Source of the DNA: Rubripirellula sp.
Lineage (GTDB): Bacteria > Planctomycetota > Planctomycetia > Pirellulales > Pirellulaceae
Reading direction: 5' to 3'
Assembly: GCA_029287555.1 (NCBI GenBank)
Contig: JARFQX010000162.1
Coordinates: 1-5,603 of the forward strand
Length of the DNA stretch: 5,603 nt
The translations under genes were made by a program, and so were the position numbers. Each line of letters begins with the position of its first letter. The first letter of the stretch is position 1. Under the pieces are notes generated by a model that saw only the letters and a list, made by a program, of their open reading frames with translations, was not told where the DNA came from and searched no databases. Of the stretch, positions 1 to 5,603 are shown piece by piece.

Positions 1-1425
1 GACGATGTCGTCGGTAGCCACCGCGTGCGGGGTGGAGCTCCAAATATCGAATGCGGTGGTGTGGCACTCGGCGCACTTTGCCGTCCCGACGAACTTCTGG
101 CCCGACCGGTGTGGAATGGGTGGAAGCAGGCCAAGTCCTTCCAAGCCAACGTCGCGAAGTTGGTCTTGGTATTCCTTCATCACCTGACGCATCTCCGGCG
201 CATCCTCGAACTCGTGCGTGAGTGCGACGCGGGCGTAACGCAGGGGGCCTTGCTTGTAGATTCCGACCAGTCCGGCGTACATCCCTTTATTGCCCGTGAC
301 GATCATTCGGGTGCGAGCGTTCTCAATCGCTTCGGTTTGATACGTCGGTTCGCCGTACCCGCCGGCGGCGACAACCAGGTCGTATCCGGGAACGTCTTGG
401 GCCAGCCTCTTGGCGTCTTCTTCTTTGCCAAAGAACATCAACACCCGAAAGTCGGCGGCCGCATCCTTCATCAGAGTCACGGCTTCCATCGCCGAGCGTT
501 CTTTCGGAGCCAAGGTGATGTCGTCACTGAGTTGCGATTCCAACGCCGCGGGATCAAGGATGCTGGTGATGCCCACTTTCACACCGTTGACCTCAACGAT
601 CTTGTACTTTGGCATCAACGATGGATCGATCAAGACCACGTTGGCCGAGGCGAACATCGTGTCGTCCGGCGAGTCGCCTGCAGCGACGGCCAGCAATTCA
701 CCGACTCCGAGACGCAGATCGTCGGGACCGAACCCAATCGCCTGGTAGTCCATCAATTGCATCGCTTTGACGCTTTGCTGGAGTTTGACTTCCGCTTGTC
801 GGCCGAAGCGCCGGACCTGGTTGCCGGCGTCGATCGGCAGCAGCGACCAGCCCTTTTTTCGCAATTGCTCCATGAAGGTGAAACGTCGCGCAACGCCCCC
901 CTTTTGTCGATCCAACCCCGTGCAGCCACAGGGCTCGATGTAACCGTTTTGCTGACCGGTCACGACGAGAGTCACGTCGGGGGCCGGCCACTTGCGCCAT
1001 TGATCGGGGTCATATTCAGCAGTCGGAATCTCAGCCGCTGGGTCTTCAGCCGCTGGGTTTTCAGCCGCTGGGTTTTCAGCAGCAATTCGTGATCGATCCG
1101 CTTCCGGTGCCGAGGCGACTTTAGCGGCGGGAGGATCTTCGCCGTCGGAATCCTGAAGCGATTCGGTTCGGTCCTGCCGCGGGGATCGGTCGGGCGGCGA
1201 AACGTCCGTCAGATAGGGTGGCTCAAGCGACGAGTAGGCCGAACTCTCGCCCCCTTCGACTCCCTTCGCATCCGGCATCTCGACTGCTAGCTCGTCGCCG
1301 GTGGTGGAGGTCGGCGGTGGAGAACAACCCAGCCCGGCGGTTGCCAAGCAGAACGCAAGCCAACCGAAAATCTGTCTCCCACACATTCGCCGAGTCCCTG
1401 CCTTATTCGTCCCTGTTTCGTTCAT
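1..1425 (-). CDS. Lipoprotein with 5'-nucleotidase-like (apparently inactive) domain and cytochrome c554-type haem domain, partial
   Basis: Partial gene: the frame is open from the ATG at 1425 to the left edge (475 codons, no stop seen). Residues 14-34 form a hydrophobic signal ending in a lipobox-like A-G-L-G-C (Cys34), so an envelope lipoprotein is likely. Residues 35-147 are a low-complexity Pro/Glu/Ala/Asp linker. Residues 150-420 follow the UshA/5'-nucleotidase metallophosphoesterase pattern (GYIEPC at 161-166, IDAGN at 198-202, a KIVEVNGVKVGI strand, a DLVVAAGGYG segment), but the usual metal-ligand positions are replaced. A Cys-Gly-Cys lies at 166-168. Residues 445-475 start a c554-like cytochrome domain, with haem motif CAECH at 451-455 and W..TPHA (His467) after it; more haem sites probably follow outside the window. 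Start uncertain: in-frame ATGs also exist at 1476 and 1386. The 1386 start gives a compact lipoprotein signal and has a GGA 8 nt upstream. An electron-transfer or sensing role is inference. Confidence 0.85.
   Translation of the reverse strand, partial: MNETGTNKAGTRRMCGRQIFGWLAFCLATAGLGCSPPPTSTTGDELAVEMPDAKGVEGGESSAYSSLEPPYLTDVSPPDRSPRQDRTESLQDSDGEDPPAAKVASAPEADRSRIAAENPAAENPAAEDPAAEIPTAEYDPDQWRKWPAPDVTLVVTGQQNGYIEPCGCTGLDRQKGGVARRFTFMEQLRKKGWSLLPIDAGNQVRRFGRQAEVKLQQSVKAMQLMDYQAIGFGPDDLRLGVGELLAVAAGDSPDDTMFASANVVLIDPSLMPKYKIVEVNGVKVGITSILDPAALESQLSDDITLAPKERSAMEAVTLMKDAAADFRVLMFFGKEEDAKRLAQDVPGYDLVVAAGGYGEPTYQTEAIENARTRMIVTGNKGMYAGLVGIYKQGPLRYARVALTHEFEDAPEMRQVMKEYQDQLRDVGLEGLGLLPPIPHRSGQKFVGTAKCAECHTTAFDIWSSTPHAVATDDIV
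1031..1075 (-). repeat. 15-bp in-frame tandem repeat, three copies, within the lipoprotein linker
   Basis: On the minus strand the unit AAACCCAGCGGCTGA occurs three times (1075-1061, 1060-1046, 1045-1031); the third copy has one A-to-G change. In the protein it gives Ala-Ala-Glu-Asn-Pro twice and then Ala-Ala-Glu-Asp-Pro (residues 115-129). A decayed continuation, AAEIP then TAEYDP, runs to about residue 140, so the array probably once spanned about 1015-1083. The linker is disordered-looking and lies between the lipobox and the phosphoesterase-like domain. The copies are recent enough to be near-identical in DNA. Confidence 0.92.
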
Positions 1426-1533
1426 CGCACTTACCAATCGTTCCCCGCCACAATCCCCCGGTCTAACGGGGATCATATCGGGACAGGCGACTTCCCCCAA
1501 GATCAAGCCACTGGGTTTATCAAGCCACTGGGT
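1426..1533. other. Intergenic gap between the DUF1573 gene and the cytochrome lipoprotein gene
   Basis: This 108-bp gap is the longest non-coding stretch in the window. It holds most of a 17-bp tandem repeat beside the DUF1573 stop and a small GC-rich inverted repeat nearer the next gene. An ATG at 1476, in frame with the downstream gene with no stop in between, means up to 51 bp of the gap could be coding. I see no convincing -35/-10 promoter, but planctomycete promoters are poorly predicted by eye, so a promoter for the lipoprotein gene here remains possible. Confidence 0.7.
1453..1473 (-). other. Small GC-rich inverted repeat upstream of the cytochrome lipoprotein gene
   Basis: ATCCCC at 1453-1458 pairs with GGGGAT at 1468-1473. 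An alternative pairing, CCCCG at 1456-1460 with CGGGG at 1467-1471, leaves a six-base loop and one bulge. It lies 28 bases before the chosen start of the lipoprotein gene and about 60 bases after the DUF1573 stop. On the minus strand no T-run follows, so it is not a standard intrinsic terminator. It could be a 5'-UTR structure, or chance in GC-rich DNA. Confidence 0.45.
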
Positions 1534-1537
1534 TTAT
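1502..1537 (-). repeat. 17-bp tandem repeat, two perfect copies, overlapping the DUF1573 stop codon
   Basis: Read on the minus strand, the unit TAAACCCAGTGGCTTGA occurs twice without interruption (1536-1520 and 1519-1503), and the periodicity extends one base further on each side. The first TAA is the stop codon of the DUF1573 gene. Because 17 is not a multiple of three, the two copies together place stop codons in all three minus-strand frames. The core CCAGTGG is an odd-length near-palindrome (CCA-N-TGG). The unit closely resembles the 15-bp repeat inside the next gene. Confidence 0.92.
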
Positions 1538-2790
1538 TGCGGGTCCAGAGCGAATTTGAGCGCGACCCGCATCTTCGAAACCTTGGGGTTATCCGACTCG
1601 ATCCAGATGGACCCGAATTCGTCGCGAGTTCGGCCCATTCGCTCAATCGTCTCGTCGCCGGGGACCAGTTCGATTTCGAGTGGATACAGCTTCATCGAGC
1701 CCTGCCCCTTCGGTTCGCCGAGTTTGGCCTTCACGACTCCTTCGGGCTCCACCTCGCCGATGCTCAGTTGAGTGTTATCCCGCTCACTCCCTTTGAGCAC
1801 GACGAAGGCTTTCGCGACGAGCGGATCGCCCTTCTCGATGCGACCAAAGTCATAGAGAAAGCCACCGCCCTCGCGACCCTTCAGCCGAGACGTCACGATC
1901 ATGCCCAGCGGCCCGACCACCGATCCCTTGACGGGGGCCACGAAGTACTGGTCTCCCTGCTCTTCGTCTTCGATCTTGACCGGTTGACCTTCGTCGTCGA
2001 CGCGGAGGAATTTGAAGAGCAAATTTTGTGAAACCGCTCCCTGGCGGACGCCTGGCTTCACCTTCGCCACGACACGAAAACCCTGTTTCGCGATCGATCG
2101 GATCCCGTCGTTTTCCTCGGTGGGTTGGAAGGGTTGGACGTCAAACTCGCTCAGCGCCGTAATCTCGTCATTGCTGAATTTGACTTCGGTGATCTCAATC
2201 GGCGTGTCCATGAAGTTGTAGATCGTGCCTTTGACTTCCAGCGGCTCGCCCGTCGCCACCTCGCCGAAGCTCCACGTGTCGGGTTCGATGTCGATCTCGC
2301 GAATCACTTGGCCGGTGATGGAGAATCGAATCACGACCCGTTTCGGATCATTCGTGATGATCTCGGCGGATTGACCGAACTCTTCGGAGCCCGACTTGAC
2401 GAACCAACTCAACTTGATGTCGGTCTCCTCACCGGGGGCGAGGACCTCGCGTTCGAGGTCGCCGAAGGTGCATTTGCAGGTGCTGGCGCCGAGCCTGAGC
2501 CGCAAATCGTCATCACCGACATTTCTAACCCGAAAGACATGCTCCCCCTCGCTTCCGGGGGCCATCAAGCCAAAGTCAAATTCAGGTGGATCGAGCGTTT
2601 CGACCCGGGGCCGGCCCTCGGGCAATCGGCTCTCAAGAAAGCTCTCCAGATCCGCCGGCTTCAAATCGCTTGCGGTTCCGAACGGGCCAAACCAGGCAAC
2701 GCGGTGACCGAATTTTTGGTAATTGATGGCCCAGGCCGTGCCGAAACCGAGCAAGGCGGAGATCAAGATCCAAAACCAAAACTTCTTCAT
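1534..2790 (-). CDS. DUF1573 envelope protein with three Ig-like (ASH-type) repeats
   Basis: 418-residue protein. Residues 4-22 are a hydrophobic signal or anchor; an A-W-A at 19-21 could allow signal-peptidase cleavage, so it is either a periplasmic protein or anchored by its N-terminus. The rest is beta-rich and acidic with no further membrane segment. Three repeats each open with an x-F-G-x(4)-G pattern, at about residues 71, 174 and 314. The first (71-160) is the best DUF1573 match: FDFG, then H-F-x-V-x-N-x-G, then a Cys-Lys-Cys-Thr at 105-108, then APGEE and an I-K-L-S-W strand. DUF1573 belongs to the HYDIN/ASH-like immunoglobulin folds; its biochemical role is not established, and binding or scaffolding at the envelope is inference. 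The ATG at 2790 lies 38 bp after the preceding gene and has no clear Shine-Dalgarno, but no other start lies just upstream in frame. Its TAA stop is also the first three bases of a 17-bp tandem repeat. Confidence 0.9.
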   Translation of the reverse strand: MKKFWFWILISALLGFGTAWAINYQKFGHRVAWFGPFGTASDLKPADLESFLESRLPEGRPRVETLDPPEFDFGLMAPGSEGEHVFRVRNVGDDDLRLRLGASTCKCTFGDLEREVLAPGEETDIKLSWFVKSGSEEFGQSAEIITNDPKRVVIRFSITGQVIREIDIEPDTWSFGEVATGEPLEVKGTIYNFMDTPIEITEVKFSNDEITALSEFDVQPFQPTEENDGIRSIAKQGFRVVAKVKPGVRQGAVSQNLLFKFLRVDDEGQPVKIEDEEQGDQYFVAPVKGSVVGPLGMIVTSRLKGREGGGFLYDFGRIEKGDPLVAKAFVVLKGSERDNTQLSIGEVEPEGVVKAKLGEPKGQGSMKLYPLEIELVPGDETIERMGRTRDEFGSIWIESDNPKVSKMRVALKFALDPQ

Positions 2791-2828
2791 GGCGGTGATG
2801 AGGTTGTCGAAGGTTGCGATCGGCTTTC

Positions 2829-5249
2829 TTAGTCAGTGCTGGTACGAGCGGGGACCCCGTTCGGTTCGCCCAGCAGTTGGTCGGCGGCGATGCGAAGGGG
2901 TACGCGGCGAGCGGTTGCCCCCGCGAATTCGGGAATATAAATCATTTGCCTCGACAGGGCTCGTTCAATGTTGCCCCCGAGGCGGCTGAGCGAATCGGCC
3001 ATCTCGCCGTGCAGGGCCGCCGATGCCTCATCCCCCTCAGCCAGGTCGATCGCGGCCATCTGTGCGTAGATCCATTCGTTTGACGGACTCCACTGCATTG
3101 CGGACTCGAAGGTGGAAGCAGCCGCCTGCAGGTCTCGTGCTTTGCCCAGTGCTTGGAAAACATGCAATTGCTGGGCTCCGATCATGCGGTACAGGGCCGG
3201 GTCCTCCCCCGCGCGACCCTTGGCTGCGGCCAGCGCGTCTTCCCACTGACTGCGAACGGGTGTGTCGTCGCCCTCGAGGATCAAACGCCAGCGAAGGAAA
3301 TCTGCCAGCCAGAGGACCGACTCCGGCGACCAGGGATCCGCCTGCACGGCCTGATCGAGCGTTCGGCGCGCCTTCGCTAACTGGCCCCGACTTTGAGCGT
3401 CGGCGGCTCGCGCCATCCAGATGCGTTGCTGCTGCACCGGCCGCAGTGAGTAGGTCCAAAGTAAGAAGACCAGGCAATACCCAATCGCAACAACGGCCAA
3501 CGACCGCCGCCAACCAACCACTGTCGCTTGCCTGCCGCAGGGTTCGTCGCATCGAGTCACCAGGCCCGCGAATATCCAAATCACAATTGCCACACCGGGA
3601 ACGGTCCAGCCGCCCGAAATCAGCAAGTGAATTCCAATCGAGGTGATGGCGATGCCAATCAACGTATCGAGGTTTCGACTTGTGATCTTTGCCAGCGACG
3701 CGTTGAGCAACCAGGCAAACGCGATGACCGCCGGTATGACGAAAAGGCTGGCATCGAGGTCGGGAGGCTGGCGGCTGATCCAACCGAGCATCCACACCAT
3801 GCCCCAGGCGACCAAAGCACCGAGCCAAACCCATCTCGCCACCATGCGACCTCCAGGCCCCCGAGTTGATCCCGAGGACTCGACGTTTGGCCCGGCCGTT
3901 TCCTGGGGCTTCAGGGCTCCTGGACCCCAAACGACGAACGCCGCGGCGATCGCAATCGCCGCGAGAAGAGCAATCGCGGGAAAGCCGCCAGCAGCGAGAG
4001 TCTCGGCGACGAAATTGTGGGGCTCGGCAATCTGTTCGGTCGCGGACGCTTCCCGGTACTGCTCGTAGATCGACTGAAAGTTCCCCGGACCGGCACCGAA
4101 CCAAGGACGGTCCATCACCATCCGCAGCGTCGACCTCCAATATTGAAAACGAAACGCCAGGGAGGCGGGAGCCTGTTCAAACCATTCCCGATTACCAAAT
4201 CTCGCAAGGAAGAAAGTGAGGCCGAGACCTAGTGCGGAGAGGGTGAGCAGACTCCAACCAACGAACTTGCGGCGGTTCTTGAGGATTCTGCTCGCTGCAA
4301 TCACGATCAGGCCTAACCCGAACAGCAGGGCCAGTGTTGCCGACCGACTTCGCGCCGCCATCATGCAGGCGGCACCCAGCAGTGCCGCCGACGCCCATCC
4401 CCAACGCTGCAGCGGTGTCAAATCACGCCAGGCGAGGAGCAACACCCCTGTGGCCATAACAACCGTCGTCAACAGGACACCGGCGAGCGAATTGGCCAGC
4501 GCGAAGGTGGCGGTCGGGCCTCCATCCATGAGTCGATTTTCGAACACCATCCGTTCACTCGAACCAGCCGGCGCGTCGATACCAGCTTTGCGAAGGACCT
4601 CCTCGGGGTCGCTGCGATACTCGGCTCGATTCTCCGGCAGGCTGACCCAATGCTGATGAAGCCCGTGTACCGCGAGTCCGCAGCCGCAAAGTATGAGCAA
4701 CCCCGCGAAGCTCTGACGCACATGGAGATCGGTAAGCAACCGGCGCGAGGCGGTAAACAGGCAGGCCCCGGTCACCCAAAGCCAGGCCTCGTTGGTTGCC
4801 ATCCTCAAGTTGCCTGGCGGAGAGCTGCCAAATGCCGCCAGCATGATCCAACCGGCCAACAACCAGGGGACCAGATCCAGAACGAGCGAGGCGGCCGTCC
4901 AACGCGCCGTTTGGTCGCTTCGCCCTCCCGACGATTGTCCCTCGTCGGCGTCAACTTGAGCTTCCGCGCCGAGCCGTTGCGTTCCGGGTACGACAAAAGT
5001 GATCACCGCGATCACCAGCCCGAGGAGTGCGAGCCAAAGCGCTTCACCCCGTTCGACTGCCACGCTGTCGTGCGGATAGTAGGTCACGTAGACGACGGCG
5101 CCAGCCAACATGGCCAGAGCGATCACCGAAGGATGAAAGACGCGAAGTCCGAAGAACGACGGCGCCGGCGCATCGGTCACTGGCACTTGACGCGCTGCCT
5201 TGATGCTGTCGTTGGCCGTCGTTCGCGTTACGCGCCGTCTCTTCGCCAT
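2829..5249 (-). CDS. O-antigen ligase/polymerase-family membrane protein with C-terminal TPR-like region
   Basis: 806-residue polytopic membrane protein, probably joining or polymerising undecaprenyl-linked glycan on the periplasmic side. About ten hydrophobic segments lie between residues 38 and 442. The Wzy_C/WaaL signature is clear: an A-R-S-R-S-A-T-L-A motif at about 299-307; then, in the large loop, YWR (370-372), P-W-F-G-A-G-P-G-N-F (382-391), and A-E-P-H-N-F (His411-Asn412), the His being the residue expected to be catalytic in WaaL-type ligases. About five more segments follow (471-601). The soluble tail (about 613-806) holds at least two TPR-like helix pairs (619-654 and 704-746), the first with an L-D-Q-A-V-Q-A-D-P motif. 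At 806 residues it is much longer than a 400-450 residue WaaL, owing to the extra segments and tail. I chose ATG 5249 (MAKRRR) over an upstream in-frame TTG at 5288: it has a weak GGA 9 nt upstream and shortens the overlap with the preceding gene from 61 to 22 bp. The substrate cannot be told from sequence. Confidence 0.9.
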   Translation of the reverse strand: MAKRRRVTRTTANDSIKAARQVPVTDAPAPSFFGLRVFHPSVIALAMLAGAVVYVTYYPHDSVAVERGEALWLALLGLVIAVITFVVPGTQRLGAEAQVDADEGQSSGGRSDQTARWTAASLVLDLVPWLLAGWIMLAAFGSSPPGNLRMATNEAWLWVTGACLFTASRRLLTDLHVRQSFAGLLILCGCGLAVHGLHQHWVSLPENRAEYRSDPEEVLRKAGIDAPAGSSERMVFENRLMDGGPTATFALANSLAGVLLTTVVMATGVLLLAWRDLTPLQRWGWASAALLGAACMMAARSRSATLALLFGLGLIVIAASRILKNRRKFVGWSLLTLSALGLGLTFFLARFGNREWFEQAPASLAFRFQYWRSTLRMVMDRPWFGAGPGNFQSIYEQYREASATEQIAEPHNFVAETLAAGGFPAIALLAAIAIAAAFVVWGPGALKPQETAGPNVESSGSTRGPGGRMVARWVWLGALVAWGMVWMLGWISRQPPDLDASLFVIPAVIAFAWLLNASLAKITSRNLDTLIGIAITSIGIHLLISGGWTVPGVAIVIWIFAGLVTRCDEPCGRQATVVGWRRSLAVVAIGYCLVFLLWTYSLRPVQQQRIWMARAADAQSRGQLAKARRTLDQAVQADPWSPESVLWLADFLRWRLILEGDDTPVRSQWEDALAAAKGRAGEDPALYRMIGAQQLHVFQALGKARDLQAAASTFESAMQWSPSNEWIYAQMAAIDLAEGDEASAALHGEMADSLSRLGGNIERALSRQMIYIPEFAGATARRVPLRIAADQLLGEPNGVPARTSTD

Positions 5250-5602
5250 CCCGTCGATTCCAAAATGACGATTAGAAGCAACATGCAAGCGACGATTCCT
5301 AACACCATCACGGCTTGGGCGACGGACACATGCGTCATCAAAATGGCCGCCAAACCACAGGTCGCGGTGACCAGGTAGATCGTCAACACGGCTTGGGTGC
5401 GGCTCAGCCCCAGGTCGACCAGGCGATGAGAGAAATGGCTGCGGTCGCCGACAAAGGGACTGCGTCGCTCACGAATTCGAATCCATAACACGGTCGTCAT
5501 GTCATAAAGGGGAACGGCCATGGCGCAAAGCGGTGCGAGCACGGCATGGGGACGATCTTCCGTGCCCGCGTAGGTAGCCATCAACATGGCAACCGCGATC
5601 AG
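5228..5602 (-). CDS. WecA/TagO/MraY-family polyprenyl-phosphate sugar-1-phosphate transferase, C-terminal part
   Basis: Partial gene: its 5' end lies beyond the right edge and the last 124 residues are visible. Family members transfer a sugar-1-phosphate, often GlcNAc-1-P, from a UDP-sugar to undecaprenyl phosphate in the inner membrane, the first step of a lipid-linked glycan. What shows this: a membrane segment ending V-P-L-Y-D-M (Asp34 of the visible part), then the cytoplasmic loop R-R-S-P-F-V-G-D-R-S followed by H-F-S-H-R-L (bases 5420-5437). This matches the HxHHRL-type loop of WecA/TagO, with Phe-Ser in the middle positions. Two more hydrophobic segments finish the protein. MraY itself is less likely because the loop matches the WecA/TagO subgroup better. 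The TAA stop at 5228-5230 lies inside the start of the O-antigen ligase-family gene, so the two are almost certainly co-transcribed and perhaps translationally coupled. Sugar specificity is not visible. Confidence 0.88.
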   Translation of the reverse strand: MIAVAMLMATYAGTEDRPHAVLAPLCAMAVPLYDMTTVLWIRIRERRSPFVGDRSHFSHRLVDLGLSRTQAVLTIYLVTATCGLAAILMTHVSVAQAVMVLGIVACMLLLIVILESTGWRRDGA

Positions 5603-5603
5603 G

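Noticed and set aside
25..1092. Plus-strand open frame of 355 codons
   Set aside because: It is antisense to the lipoprotein/cytochrome gene, which has a signal peptide, domain motifs and a CxxCH. The plus-strand translation has no recognisable motif, and its SRWVF repeat is just the 15-bp array read backwards.
1384..1392. Twin-arginine (Tat) signal in the lipoprotein
   Set aside because: Arg12-Arg13 is followed by M-C-G-R, not the usual F-L-K pattern. The lipobox and short hydrophobic stretch fit Sec export better.
1453..1473. Intrinsic terminator after the DUF1573 gene
   Set aside because: The stem is short and no T-run follows on the minus strand, so only an inverted repeat is reported.
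1502..1537. CRISPR repeat or phage/integron attachment site
   Set aside because: The 17-bp units are directly adjacent with no spacers, and no integrase, cas gene or flanking mobile-element signature is in the window.
2564..2572. Further copy of the repeat (ATCAAGCCA) within the DUF1573 gene
   Set aside because: Only nine bases match and the CCA-N-TGG core is absent; this is chance similarity in coding sequence.
3037..4140. Minus-strand open frame of 367 codons in another frame of the ligase gene
   Set aside because: Arg/Gly/Ser-rich translation with no hydrophobic segments or motifs, fully inside the well-supported ligase-family gene. It is a GC-driven shadow.
5250..5288. Longer ligase-family start at TTG 5288
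   Set aside because: It adds 13 residues with no recognisable feature, uses a rare start codon and lengthens the overlap. The ATG at 5249 gives a typical basic N-terminus.
4650..5378. Plus-strand open frame of 242 codons spanning the transferase/ligase junction
   Set aside because: Antisense to two genes with clear family motifs. Its translation is Arg/Pro-rich, low complexity and unrecognised.

Overview
The window looks like ordinary chromosome from a planctomycete, most likely Pirellulaceae (Rhodopirellula-like). The reasons are the GC-rich coding sequence, the weak or absent Shine-Dalgarno sequences, and the gene types: a DUF1573 exported protein, a lipoprotein joining a phosphoesterase-like domain to a c554-type cytochrome, and a very long O-antigen-ligase protein with a TPR tail. 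This taxonomic call is an inference from gene content; no rRNA or other marker is present.

All four genes lie on the minus strand and read from high to low coordinates. (1) 5228-5602: the C-terminal third of a WecA/TagO/MraY-type polyprenyl-phosphate sugar-1-phosphate transferase, cut by the right edge. (2) 2829-5249: a polytopic O-antigen ligase/polymerase-family protein with C-terminal TPR-like repeats; its start overlaps the end of gene 1 by 22 bp. (3) 1534-2790: a membrane-anchored or secreted DUF1573 protein with three Ig-like (ASH-type) repeats, 38 bp after gene 2. (4) 1-1425: a predicted lipoprotein whose N-terminal domain resembles the 5'-nucleotidase/UshA metallophosphoesterase fold but lacks the expected metal ligands, followed by the first CxxCH haem site of a cytochrome c554-like domain. 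This gene runs off the left edge and has no stop in the window. Both strands carry many long open frames, but these are GC-driven shadows.

Genes 1 and 2 form a coherent glycan pair: one primes a lipid-linked glycan on the cytoplasmic face, and the other polymerises or ligates it on the periplasmic face. Genes 3 and 4 encode envelope proteins whose link to glycan assembly is only positional. The 108-bp gap between genes 3 and 4 could mark a transcription boundary.

The most unusual signal is a pair of related short tandem repeats about 420 bp apart. A 17-bp unit occurs twice, starting exactly at the stop codon of gene 3. A nearly identical 15-bp unit occurs three times inside gene 4, where its length keeps the frame and encodes an Ala-Ala-Glu-Asn-Pro-type linker. 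The second notable point is the apparent pseudo-phosphoesterase domain fused to a cytochrome. No CRISPR array, tRNA, rRNA, insertion sequence or convincing intrinsic terminator was seen.
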